The notes: generated by a model not told the origin, from the letters alone. Shown: positions 16,427 through 24,544, numbered from the stretch's first letter. The stretch is 44,578 bases of DNA from Colivivens sp963626085 (GCA_963626085.1 CAVFVJ010000012.1:1-44578); one strand, 5' to 3'. Translations and numbers: made by a program.

Positions 16427-16909
16427 ATGGACAGAGAAAAAGAAGGATTGAAGTCACTTGGAAGAAAGACTGAATACAAGAGCGACTATGCACCGGAGGT
16501 GCTGGAGTATTTCGAGAACAAGCATCCAGAGAACGACTACTGGGTACAGTTCAACTGTCCCGAATTCACCAGCCTGTGTCCCATCACTGGACAGCCAGAC
16601 TTTGCGGAGATAAGGATCAGCTACCTGCCCGACCAGCGGATGGTGGAGAGCAAGAGTCTGAAGCTCTACCTCTTCAGTTTCCGCAACCACGGAGACTTTC
16701 ACGAAGACTGTGTCAACACCATAATGAAGGACTTGATACGTCTGATGGATCCAAAATACATTGAAGTTACTGGATTCTTCACCCCACGTGGCGGCATCTC
16801 CATCTATCCATATGCCAACTACGGACGGAAGGGTACCGAATATGAGGAACTGGCACGTTACCGCAGGATGAGCCACGGACTCCAGTCGCTCAGTCAACCT
16901 CGCCAGTAA
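16427..16909 (+). CDS. queF: NADPH-dependent 7-cyano-7-deazaguanine reductase
   Basis: The enzyme reduces the nitrile of preQ0 to the aminomethyl group of preQ1, the precursor inserted into tRNA. The 160-residue unimodular (YkvM-type) protein shows the catalytic Cys51 and Asp58 in FTSLCPITGQPDFAEI and the QueF signature ESKSLKLYLFSFRNH (74-88). It is second in the operon behind the precursor transporter and the candidate preQ1 switch, so its product may repress its own translation unit. Its 3' end overlaps the convergent miaA by 20 bp. Confidence 0.97.
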   Translation: MDREKEGLKSLGRKTEYKSDYAPEVLEYFENKHPENDYWVQFNCPEFTSLCPITGQPDFAEIRISYLPDQRMVESKSLKLYLFSFRNHGDFHEDCVNTIMKDLIRLMDPKYIEVTGFFTPRGGISIYPYANYGRKGTEYEELARYRRMSHGLQSLSQPRQ

Positions 16910-17849
16910 CCCCGATTATTTCCTTCGCCCTACTCAACTGTTGCGTGGCGTCCAACTTATCCACGTCAATCCACTGTATGTCGTTGTCGTGCGCAAACCA
17001 AGTCATCTGTTTCTTGGCATATACACGGGTATTTTTCTTCAGCCGCTCAACAGCCATATCCAGCAGCCATTCACCGTCAATTACCTTGAACAGTTCCTTG
17101 TAGCCTACCGTATTCAACGAGTTGAGTCCACGCTGTGGATAGACCTGACTCACCTCTTCCATCAACCCGTCACGCATCATCTGGTCAACTCGGGCATTTA
17201 TCCGCCCGAACAGGTCGTCACGTTCCCTACGGAGACCAATCTTCACAATACGGAACGGCCGTTGCTTCACGGTGTTCTTACGAAACGAGCTGTAAGTCTG
17301 CCCCGTTTGGTAGCATATCTCAAGAGCATGTACTATGCGTTTTGGATTTTTCGTATCAACAGTCTCGTAATACTCAGGGTCAAGCAAACGGAGTTCTTCA
17401 CACAACACATCAAGCCCCACTTCGTCCAGCCGCCTCTTCATCATCATGCGTACATCATCATTGACAGTGGGGATATCATCGATACCCTTGGTCACCGCAT
17501 CAATATACATCATACTACCACCAACCATCAACGCATACTTCCCCCTACTGAACTGTTGCCCTATCAGCCTCAAGGCATCCTGTTCATACTGAGCCGCACT
17601 GTAGTACTGTTCCAAAGGCAGCACGTCTATAAAGTGGTGCTTCACCCCCTTCATGTCCTCCACCGATGGTTTGGCAGTACCGATAGTTATCTCCTTATAT
17701 ATCTGTCTTGAATCAGCTGAAATCACGTCACACGACAAGAGCTTGGCAATCAATATGCCAAGCTCCGTCTTTCCCACCGCTGTCGGTCCGAGCAAGACCA
17801 CCAGCGTATTATTGTCACTTGTGTCTGTCGCTGTATGCGCCATCATCAC
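16890..17849 (-). CDS. miaA: tRNA dimethylallyltransferase
   Basis: It transfers the dimethylallyl group to the N6 of A37 in tRNAs that read codons starting with U. The 319 residues show the P-loop GPTAVGKTELG (21-31), DVISADSRQIYKEITIGTAKP (40-60), HHFIDVLPLEQYYSAAQYEQDA and the C-terminal NTVGYKELFKVIDG with TRVYAKKQMTWF, all typical of MiaA. Several start ATGs are stacked (MMMAHT); the first is used. It overlaps the pRiA4b ORF-3-like gene by 4 bp and is the last gene of the lpxD operon. It is also convergent and overlapping with queF, another tRNA-modification gene. Confidence 0.96.
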   Translation of the reverse strand: MMMAHTATDTSDNNTLVVLLGPTAVGKTELGILIAKLLSCDVISADSRQIYKEITIGTAKPSVEDMKGVKHHFIDVLPLEQYYSAAQYEQDALRLIGQQFSRGKYALMVGGSMMYIDAVTKGIDDIPTVNDDVRMMMKRRLDEVGLDVLCEELRLLDPEYYETVDTKNPKRIVHALEICYQTGQTYSSFRKNTVKQRPFRIVKIGLRRERDDLFGRINARVDQMMRDGLMEEVSQVYPQRGLNSLNTVGYKELFKVIDGEWLLDMAVERLKKNTRVYAKKQMTWFAHDNDIQWIDVDKLDATQQLSRAKEIIGVTGEVD

Positions 17850-18394
17850 TCGTAAGGGTTACCGTCACTGATTTCCAGTCCCTCCACATCCAGTTCCTCG
17901 TCATCAATGCCATCACCGAACATATTGTCATCTAAGACACTGTCATCTGCTGTCGACACAGGATTTCTGGCAAGCAACTCATCGAAGTCTACAGTCTGCT
18001 TCGGAGCGTCACCCTGCTGACGTGTCACCTTGGCTTCCTTCAGGCTCTTACCTGTGATAATCTCAGCCACCTCAATAAAGAAGCAACGTTCAGCCAACGG
18101 ATCGAACGTGTACAACAGGTGCTGCTTCTCCTCGTCTATAAACTCGCTGAGTTTTGTATCTGCCATAACGTATGAATCCTCGTCACTGTCAGTGTCCATC
18201 TCTTCAAGAGTTATCTCCTGACATTTTTCCCACCCGTTCTCACATATAGTAAAACTGGTGAGTTGGTCGTCCTTATAGCCACAAGTAGCGAGTATCGCCT
18301 TATGGAAATCCAAGAACGTTGCATCCGAGTCGAGCTGTATCTCCCTCATGAAGTCTTCCACTTCGTCTGAGATAAGGATAAATCTAAAAATCAT
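17846..18394 (-). CDS. pRiA4b ORF-3/IS1096 TnpR-like family protein
   Basis: The 182-residue acidic protein belongs to the plasmid pRiA4b ORF-3-like family, also labelled IS1096 element passenger TnpR-like. Landmarks are FRFILISDEVEDFMREIQLDSDATFLDFHKAILATCGYKDDQLTSFTI and HLLYTFDPLAERCFFIEVAEI. The C-terminal 35 residues are very acidic and look disordered. The transposon-derived name is misleading here: there is no transposase or terminal repeat, and the gene is fixed between lpxA (12 bp upstream) and miaA (4-bp overlap). Its function is unknown. Confidence 0.85.
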   Translation of the reverse strand: MIFRFILISDEVEDFMREIQLDSDATFLDFHKAILATCGYKDDQLTSFTICENGWEKCQEITLEEMDTDSDEDSYVMADTKLSEFIDEEKQHLLYTFDPLAERCFFIEVAEIITGKSLKEAKVTRQQGDAPKQTVDFDELLARNPVSTADDSVLDDNMFGDGIDDEELDVEGLEISDGNPYE

Positions 18395-18406
18395 ATCGTA
18401 CAGGTT

Positions 18407-19180
18407 TTAACGGATAATTCCACGTCGTGACGCTGCCACGAAGTCGATGATGTACTGGACTTCCGGACCGATGGTCACAGTCTCACGAATCTGCTCCAAT
18501 GCATCGGAAAGTCGCAAATTGCTGTTGTAGATAATCCTATAGGCATTGTGGATATCGTTGATTGTTTCCGCAGAGAAGTTTCTACGGCGCAGTCCCACGA
18601 TGTTGAGTCCGCAGTAAGCTACCGGCTCACGTGCGGCAATCACGAACGGAGGCACATCCATACTGGTACGTGTACCACCCTGTATCATCGTATAGCCGCC
18701 TATACGACAGAACTGATGCACGAGCACCACAGCACTGAGAATGGCATTATCATCCACCTTCACCTCTCCAGCGAGTTTTGTGGAGTTACCCATTATGATA
18801 TTACTACCAAACTCACAGTCATGTGCTATATGAGCATTCTCCATGATGAGGTTGTTACTACCTACAACAGTAGTGCCCTTGCTGGCAGTACCTCTGTGGA
18901 TAGTCACGTTCTCACGTATACGGTTGTTGTCACCTATGACCACGGTCGACTCCTCTCCCTTGAACTTCAGGTCTTGCGGAATGGCTCCGATGACGGCACC
19001 AGGGAATATCAAGTTACCGTTTCCCAACCGCGTACCCTTCAATAGGGTGACGCTATTCATGAGTTCATTGTTGTCACCTATCTCCACTCCCTTGTCTATG
19101 AAGCAGAACGGTCCGATGGTACACCCCTCACCGATTTTCGCTTCAGGGTCTATAAATGCTAAAGGACTTATTTTCGACAT
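18407..19180 (-). CDS. lpxA: Acyl-ACP:UDP-N-acetylglucosamine O-acyltransferase
   Basis: The enzyme adds a 3-hydroxyacyl chain to UDP-GlcNAc, the first step of lipid A synthesis. The 257 residues form a left-handed beta-helix of hexapeptide repeats (IGEGCTIGPFCFIDKGVEIGDNNEL, VVIGDNNRIRENVTIHRGT) with the catalytic His in AHIAHDCEFGSN and a helical C-terminal domain (ISAETINDIHNAYRIIYNSNL-like). It lies 17 bp downstream of lpxC. Confidence 0.96.
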   Translation of the reverse strand: MSKISPLAFIDPEAKIGEGCTIGPFCFIDKGVEIGDNNELMNSVTLLKGTRLGNGNLIFPGAVIGAIPQDLKFKGEESTVVIGDNNRIRENVTIHRGTASKGTTVVGSNNLIMENAHIAHDCEFGSNIIMGNSTKLAGEVKVDDNAILSAVVLVHQFCRIGGYTMIQGGTRTSMDVPPFVIAAREPVAYCGLNIVGLRRRNFSAETINDIHNAYRIIYNSNLRLSDALEQIRETVTIGPEVQYIIDFVAASRRGIIR

Positions 19181-19197
19181 TTGTATCTTGTTTTATT

Positions 19198-20106
19198 CTA
19201 TTTATCACTTTCAGCCTTGATAGTGCGCGCCACCTTATTATTAATGGTATGTCCAGGACGAAGTGCCGTAACCTTCGCCTTCAGCGGCATGCCCGTAAGA
19301 GCCAAGTCACCTATGATGTCCAACAGTTTATGGCGAGCCATCTCGTTGGGCCACGTGAGAGGTTTTCTGTTCAGGTAACCCAACTTAGTTGCGTCCATAT
19401 GGGGCACACCCATCTCGTCTGCAATGGAGTCCAACTTATCTTGCGGCAACTCATTCTCGTAAATCACGATTGCATTGTCGAGGTCACCGCCCTTGATGTA
19501 TCCGAGTTCAAACAGGGGTTGTATGTCCCTCACGAACACGAAGGTGCGCGCTGACGCTATCTCCGTCTTAAAGTCATTGATGTTATCGAGGGATGCAGAC
19601 TGGTTCTCCAGCATCTTTGATTGGAAAGCGATAGTGATATCGAACGACAGATGGTCACAAGGACTTATCACAATATGTTCGCCCCTATCACCGTCAATCA
19701 CCAACTCTTTCTCAATAGCTAAGTATTTCTTTTCGGCATCCTGCTCCGCAAGACCCACCTTCTGAATTTGGTCGATGAACAGTTCCGCACTTCCGTCGAG
19801 TATCGGCATCTCAGGTCCGTCGAGTTCTATGCGACAGTTGTCGACACCGGAAGCATACAACGCAGCCATCGCATGTTCGATTGTACTGACCTTCACCTCA
19901 CCTGCGGCAACAACAGTTCCACGAGTGGTCTCCACCACATTCTCCGACTTACATTCGATAACAGGCTGTCCTTCCAGGTCCACACGGACAAGCTTGTATC
20001 CGTAGTTCTCGGGAGCCGGACAGAACCGAGCCGTTATAACCTTTCCCGTATGCAGTCCCTTGCTCCTTAACGTGAAGCAATCCTTCAGGGTCAATTGTTT
20101 TTCCAT
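19198..20106 (-). CDS. lpxC: UDP-3-O-acyl-N-acetylglucosamine deacetylase, without FabZ domain
   Basis: The zinc enzyme makes the committed step of lipid A synthesis. Zinc ligands H78 (STIEHAMAAL), H259 and D263 (RHKLLDIIGDLAL) and the general-acid H286 (RPGHTINNK) are all present in the 302 residues, so it should be active. In most Bacteroidota LpxC is fused to FabZ as a protein of about 460 residues. Here the chain stops 16 residues after H286, and lpxA starts 17 bp later, so no FabZ sequence remains at this locus. The start overlaps the lpxD end by 16 bp. Confidence 0.95.
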   Translation of the reverse strand: MEKQLTLKDCFTLRSKGLHTGKVITARFCPAPENYGYKLVRVDLEGQPVIECKSENVVETTRGTVVAAGEVKVSTIEHAMAALYASGVDNCRIELDGPEMPILDGSAELFIDQIQKVGLAEQDAEKKYLAIEKELVIDGDRGEHIVISPCDHLSFDITIAFQSKMLENQSASLDNINDFKTEIASARTFVFVRDIQPLFELGYIKGGDLDNAIVIYENELPQDKLDSIADEMGVPHMDATKLGYLNRKPLTWPNEMARHKLLDIIGDLALTGMPLKAKVTALRPGHTINNKVARTIKAESDK

Positions 20107-21146
20107 AATCCTTTCTTTAGTTCCTCTACTTCACGTTGCAGTTTATTAAGTTGATCCACCATCTCCGGCAGATTCTTGTACGCCACAGTACTTCGGGCGA
20201 AGTTCTGGTGTTCGATAGCAGGATAACCCATAACCGTGCAGTCTCCTTTCCTAATCATGCGGTTTCCATGGACCCCCGACTGTGCTCCGACATACACTCT
20301 GTCGCCCACCGTTATGTGTCCTGCAACACCTACCTGTCCACCGAACATACACCAGTCACCCACCTTGCAGCTACCAGCCACACCAGTCTGCGCTGACATC
20401 ACAGTATGGTGTCCGACCTCCACATTGTGCGCTATCTGTACCAAGTTATCAAGTTTCACACCACTATGCACGATGGTCGTTCCCATGGTAGATCGGTCAA
20501 CACAAGTGTTGGCTCCAATCTCCACATTATCTTCTATGGTGACGATTCCAATCTGAGGAATTTTCTCATAACCGTTTGCTGTCGGTGCAAACCCGAAACC
20601 ATCTGCACCTATAACACACCCTGCATGAAGTATACAGTCTGCCCCGACCTTGCAGTCGTGATAAATCACAGCATTACTATATATGGTAGTGTTACGACCC
20701 ACTCTTGCATGACTGCCTACAGTCACGTGAGGGTACAGAGCCACTCCGTCACCAATCTCCGCTCCATCTTCCACCACAGCGAATGGTGCGATGTACACGT
20801 CCTTACCTATCTTTGCAGTCTCAGCCACAAAAGCCATCGGACTGATACCGCTCGGTTTGGGTTTCATCGACTCATAGATTTGGAGCAACTTGCTGACCGC
20901 CTCATATGCGTTCTTCACACGTATCAGCGTTGCCTTCACAGGTTGCGACGGCTTGAAATCCTCGTTCACCAACACCACCGATGACAGAGTCCCATATATA
21001 TAATGTTCGTATTGAGGATTGGCTAAGAACGAGATGGCTCCAGGCACACCCTCCTCTATCTTCGCAAAATTGTTTATCACGGCATTTTCATCGCCATCAA
21101 CCTTACCGCCAATGAATGCCGCAACCTGTTGTGCAGTAAATTCCAT
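20091..21146 (-). CDS. lpxD: UDP-3-O-(3-hydroxyacyl)glucosamine N-acyltransferase
   Basis: It adds the second hydroxyacyl chain in lipid A synthesis, after LpxC. The 351 residues have the N-terminal uridine-binding domain (MEFTAQQVAAFIGGKVDGDENAVI, GAISFLANPQYEHYI), a long hexapeptide-repeat beta-helix (IGKDVYIAPFAVVEDGAEIGDG onwards) with the catalytic His in VQIAHNVEVGHHTVMSAQTGVAG, and a C-terminal coiled coil (LPEMVDQLNKLQREVEELKKGL). It is first gene of the operon lpxD-lpxC-lpxA-pRiA4b-miaA. Confidence 0.96.
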   Translation of the reverse strand: MEFTAQQVAAFIGGKVDGDENAVINNFAKIEEGVPGAISFLANPQYEHYIYGTLSSVVLVNEDFKPSQPVKATLIRVKNAYEAVSKLLQIYESMKPKPSGISPMAFVAETAKIGKDVYIAPFAVVEDGAEIGDGVALYPHVTVGSHARVGRNTTIYSNAVIYHDCKVGADCILHAGCVIGADGFGFAPTANGYEKIPQIGIVTIEDNVEIGANTCVDRSTMGTTIVHSGVKLDNLVQIAHNVEVGHHTVMSAQTGVAGSCKVGDWCMFGGQVGVAGHITVGDRVYVGAQSGVHGNRMIRKGDCTVMGYPAIEHQNFARSTVAYKNLPEMVDQLNKLQREVEELKKGLWKNN

Positions 21147-21169
21147 ATTACCATTTTTACTATTGCGTG

Positions 21170-21177
21170 CAAAGTTA
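21170..21177 (-). promoter_or_regulatory. -7 box of the lpxD operon
   Basis: On the minus strand TAACTTTG matches TAnnTTTG 23 bp before the lpxD ATG. A -33 element is not evident. Confidence 0.6.
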
Positions 21178-21282
21178 CGTAAAAAAAACGGTATCTACAG
21201 TTACGCTTTGTCCTTTTTTATTACAAACAACCCAAAACGGAGTGTTTTGAGAGATTTCCACAAATATATATCGATTATGCCC

Positions 21283-21313
21283 TTTGTCATTACAGATTTT
21301 ATTATTACTTTTG
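21283..21313 (+). promoter_or_regulatory. Promoter of the GH128-like gene
   Basis: TTTG (21283-21286), a 19-bp spacer and TACTTTTG (21306-21313) form a good Bacteroidota promoter. The ATG follows 66 bp downstream. Confidence 0.7.
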
Positions 21314-21379
21314 CATCAGCAATAAGAAAAGCTAAAAAACTTACTGAACCAACAACTAATTAACGAGAGACATTACAAC

Positions 21380-24154
21380 ATGAAACATCTAACTATCATC
21401 ACGGCATTGGTCTTGTGCCTTGTAACCGGCATGCGCGCTGCCAACACCGTTCAGTCAGTATCGCAGGTAACATCAGCTGTCACCGTCAGCAACAGCGTTG
21501 ACTACTTCATCACAGGCGACACTCCCTTTGCTACAGCCGGAAGTGTCGAACTGTCAAGCACGTCACAATCCGTGCTCATCATCCAAAAGATAAAACCGAG
21601 CGTCGTCCTGAAGAACTGGATGTCGAGCATCTACATCGACGGAAAGAAAGCCGTGAACGGTACCAACTGTGAGGTACGTATGTACAGTCATGGAACCATT
21701 ATCTTCCCTTATGGCGGCACAGACTTTCACCCACTCGTGTGCTACACCGAGAACGGTTTTCAAGGAGAGTCATGCACTGACTACTCAGAAGGCAGTTCTG
21801 GAGGTTTCATGAAGACACTCACTACTGACAACCTCAACAACAAGATAAAATCATTCAAACTCAAGAGGGGCTACATGGTGACATTCGCCCTCGGCACCGC
21901 TGGATGGGGTTATAGCCGCTGTTTCATAGCAGACACTGAAGACCTTGAAATCGACATGCCTGCAAACATGAGCGGAAGGGCATCATCCTACCGTCTGTTC
22001 CCATGGGTATATGCGCACAAAGCAGGTCTTGCCGCCATCTCTGACGCAGCCACTCTCTCCGTACTGGACGCATCGTCAGGTTACGGATGGGGCGTGGCAA
22101 GAGACCTAAGTCCAGACTATGAATGCGTGTCACACCACATCTACGAGGATTATCCTTCAGCGGCAGCATGCGGAAATGTGACTGGCACCTGCCACATGAA
22201 GACCAACAACGAACCAGGAAACAGTTCGGACGACCATCCGCAATCAGTGGACGTGGTGTTGGCGAACTGGCAGAATCTGATGCGTACAGGAATGCGCCTC
22301 TGCTCAGAGAGTTCACACGATGGCAGTTGGTCACACCTCGTATCGTTCATCGACTCGATAGATGCACGTGGATGGAGATGCGACATCGTCGATTTGCACT
22401 GTTACTGGGCTACATCATCATTCTACGGCAACGGTTACGACATGAGCCGTTTCTACTCACGCTTCAACGGGCGTCCAATATGGATTTCAGAATGGGTATG
22501 GGGTTCTTCATGGGGCAACAACGGAATATTCAGTGCCGCACCCGACGGAAGAAGCTCGTTCTCCGAAGCCAACCAAAAGACTTGTCTGAACGGTACTGTA
22601 CCCATACTGGAGCACCTTAACAGTTGCAAATATGTTGAGCGTTATTTCTATTGGAATCACGAGGCAAACTGCTCCAAGCTATACAAGGACGGTGAGCTCT
22701 CACTGCTTGGAGAGTACTACGCCAAGATGAATGCAGGACTGGGCTACGATGCCTCTCTGCAGAAAGTGCCGACCATAGTTTACAAAGCCCCTACAAACTT
22801 GTCAGGCACATATACCAAGTCTACTGGTGCGTTCACCCTGACTTGGAACGACGACAACGGTGACATGCTAGACTCCATGGTGGTGGAGTGCCGTCGTCCG
22901 GGTCAGACCAACTACTCCTACCTCAAGAAAATAAGTCTGAGAGACAAGAGTACTGGCAGCGGAGCCGTCTATTCGTACACAGACTACCCTGAAGCGGGAG
23001 CGAACTACTACCGTGTGGTTGTGTACAGTGTGGACAGTAAGACTACAAGATACTCCAACGAGACATCAGTGACCGTAGGCTCATCCAAAGGCGACGAGAC
23101 CATGCAATACGGGATGATTGACGTGACCAACACCAACAGTATTTCCATCGACTTCAGCACGACCCTCAACGCTGTTCCATCGGTATTCACAGGACTATAC
23201 ACACTCAAGAACTCAGATACCACACCTGTTTCCCTTATCTCCAACCCCACCGTAAGGGGGTTCTCCTACCAGATGTTACCTTGGACTCAGTCTGAGAGTC
23301 AGGAGCTGTCAGCTACCGAACAGGTGCCCTTCCTTGCCCTGCCAGCCGGTAACCATACCTTCGGGAATGTGAATGTAGAGGTTGGAAGTGCCAAGGTCAA
23401 CGTCGACACCATAGAAGTGACCTTCGAACAGCCTTTTGCTGAGGGAGTGGTACCTGTAGTCATCACCGAGATGAAACCGGCTCTTAAGGCCAATCCCATA
23501 AACGTGCGAATCTGGGACGTGACAAACAAGGGATTCAAAGCGACTGCCTTCTATGAGGCGATAGTAGGTAAGGAACTGAAGATCTCACAGACGATGAACT
23601 ATCTTGCATGCACACCAGGACAAGGTAAGATAAACAACAACCTGCTTATCAGTGCCGGCATTGGCCCCAACCTCGTATACGGAGTCACATATCGACAGGA
23701 AGCATTCCGTGTCACAAACCCTGACGGAACCATATCCGATGACGCTGACACCCTCTACCTCAAGAACCCGTACATATTCGGTGAGTCACAGACATACAAC
23801 TACCCCACGGCTACTGTCATCCGCCGTTACGTTGACATGAAAACTCTGGCAAACGATAACACATACCTTGTCTATGGCACGCGCGTGAGGCGTGTGGTCG
23901 ACCAAACTGCAGGTGTTTACACCAACAATGCTGCTTCAGGCGACAAGTTCGGGTGGATCTGCATCTCATCAGCCGACAGTGAGGATGTAAACAGTGACGG
24001 AAAGGTAGACACGCAGGACATTCTTAGTATCTACGCCTTCATGCTGAGCGCATCCGAGGTGACCTCTAGTACACCAACTGACGTAAACGGTGACGGCATC
24101 GTAGATACGCAAGACGTACTGGCTGTCTATAAGTACATAAACGAAAACAAATAA
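21380..24154 (+). CDS. Multidomain GH128-like glycosidase with lectin-like and dockerin repeats
   Basis: The 924-residue exported protein has signal peptide MKHLTIITALVLCLVTGMRAAN, then an N-terminal beta domain (about 25-190). A catalytic barrel (about 195-455) resembles the glycosyl-hydrolase catalytic core of GH128 beta-1,3-glucanases. E278 in NNEPG and E371 in WISEW are the probable acid/base and nucleophile. A fibronectin-type domain (about 470-570) and H-type-lectin-like strands (from about 585, PSVFTGLYTLKNSD; again QPFAEGVVPVVITEM) follow. The last 56 residues hold two dockerin type I-like EF-hand repeats (DVNSDGKVDTQDILSIYAFM and DVNGDGIVDTQDVLAVYKYI). No T9SS sorting domain is present. 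Likely substrate is a beta-1,3-glucan, by family inference. Confidence 0.8.
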   Translation: MKHLTIITALVLCLVTGMRAANTVQSVSQVTSAVTVSNSVDYFITGDTPFATAGSVELSSTSQSVLIIQKIKPSVVLKNWMSSIYIDGKKAVNGTNCEVRMYSHGTIIFPYGGTDFHPLVCYTENGFQGESCTDYSEGSSGGFMKTLTTDNLNNKIKSFKLKRGYMVTFALGTAGWGYSRCFIADTEDLEIDMPANMSGRASSYRLFPWVYAHKAGLAAISDAATLSVLDASSGYGWGVARDLSPDYECVSHHIYEDYPSAAACGNVTGTCHMKTNNEPGNSSDDHPQSVDVVLANWQNLMRTGMRLCSESSHDGSWSHLVSFIDSIDARGWRCDIVDLHCYWATSSFYGNGYDMSRFYSRFNGRPIWISEWVWGSSWGNNGIFSAAPDGRSSFSEANQKTCLNGTVPILEHLNSCKYVERYFYWNHEANCSKLYKDGELSLLGEYYAKMNAGLGYDASLQKVPTIVYKAPTNLSGTYTKSTGAFTLTWNDDNGDMLDSMVVECRRPGQTNYSYLKKISLRDKSTGSGAVYSYTDYPEAGANYYRVVVYSVDSKTTRYSNETSVTVGSSKGDETMQYGMIDVTNTNSISIDFSTTLNAVPSVFTGLYTLKNSDTTPVSLISNPTVRGFSYQMLPWTQSESQELSATEQVPFLALPAGNHTFGNVNVEVGSAKVNVDTIEVTFEQPFAEGVVPVVITEMKPALKANPINVRIWDVTNKGFKATAFYEAIVGKELKISQTMNYLACTPGQGKINNNLLISAGIGPNLVYGVTYRQEAFRVTNPDGTISDDADTLYLKNPYIFGESQTYNYPTATVIRRYVDMKTLANDNTYLVYGTRVRRVVDQTAGVYTNNAASGDKFGWICISSADSEDVNSDGKVDTQDILSIYAFMLSASEVTSSTPTDVNGDGIVDTQDVLAVYKYINENK

Positions 24155-24251
24155 CGACATACCAAAGCCTTAACTTTTAACATATTCAACAGTTAATTTC
24201 CCAAAGAGCCAAAACACCCCTAAAAAAGGCACTCGGGAGATTGGATTGATT

Positions 24252-24349
24252 CACTCGAGTGTTTTAATGATTTCACTCGAGTGTTTTGATGATTTCNNNN
24301 NNNNNNNNNNNNNNNNNNNCTCGAGTGAATCGACCAATTCACTCGAGTG
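24252..24349. repeat. CACTCGAGTG palindrome array
   Basis: Perfect 10-bp palindromes CACTCGAGTG lie at 24252, 24274 and 24340, and a partial copy (CTCGAGTG, 24320) abuts the gap. The first two lie in a direct repeat of 22 bp (TTCACTCGAGTGTTTT plus ATGAT/TGATGAT). The last is extended to TTCACTCGAGTGAA. The number of copies inside the gap is unknown. Confidence 0.85.
24297..24319. other. Assembly gap (23 Ns)
   Basis: Twenty-three undetermined bases fall inside the palindrome array. The true length is not known. Confidence 0.98.
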
Positions 24350-24532
24350 AAATAAAAGGGCGTTTTGAGGCTCTTTTATACCTCTTTCACACCTCTTCTT
24401 CAATCCAGCACTAAAGTTACTAAAACAGAAAGTATCCGTAACGTTTCTTATTCAAGCCCCAGACGACAGCTTGTACTGCAAACCTTCGAGCGTTTTTAAG
24501 GCAGTCTGCAATGCTGTACGGAGAAAAATACG

Positions 24533-24540
24533 TAAATTTG
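24533..24540 (+). promoter_or_regulatory. -7 box immediately before the CCA-adding enzyme
   Basis: TAAATTTG matches TAnnTTTG and ends only 4 bp before the ATG. If used, transcription would start at or just past the start codon, implying a leaderless or nearly leaderless mRNA. Confidence 0.55.
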
Positions 24541-24544
24541 CACC

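Larger units (their letters stand above)
24155..24544. other. Intergenic region with palindrome array and assembly gap
   Basis: No gene is visible in these 390 bp. The region begins with AT-rich sequence after the GH128-like gene, holds the CACTCGAGTG array and the N run, and ends with the promoter of the CCA-adding enzyme. AAAGAGCC near 24205 and GGCTCTTT near 24370 form imperfect inverted ends around the array. Confidence 0.7.

Noticed and set aside
17846..18394. IS1096-type transposon remnant
   Set aside because: The family name mentions IS1096, but there is no transposase, no terminal inverted repeats and no target duplication, and the gene is in a compact operon.
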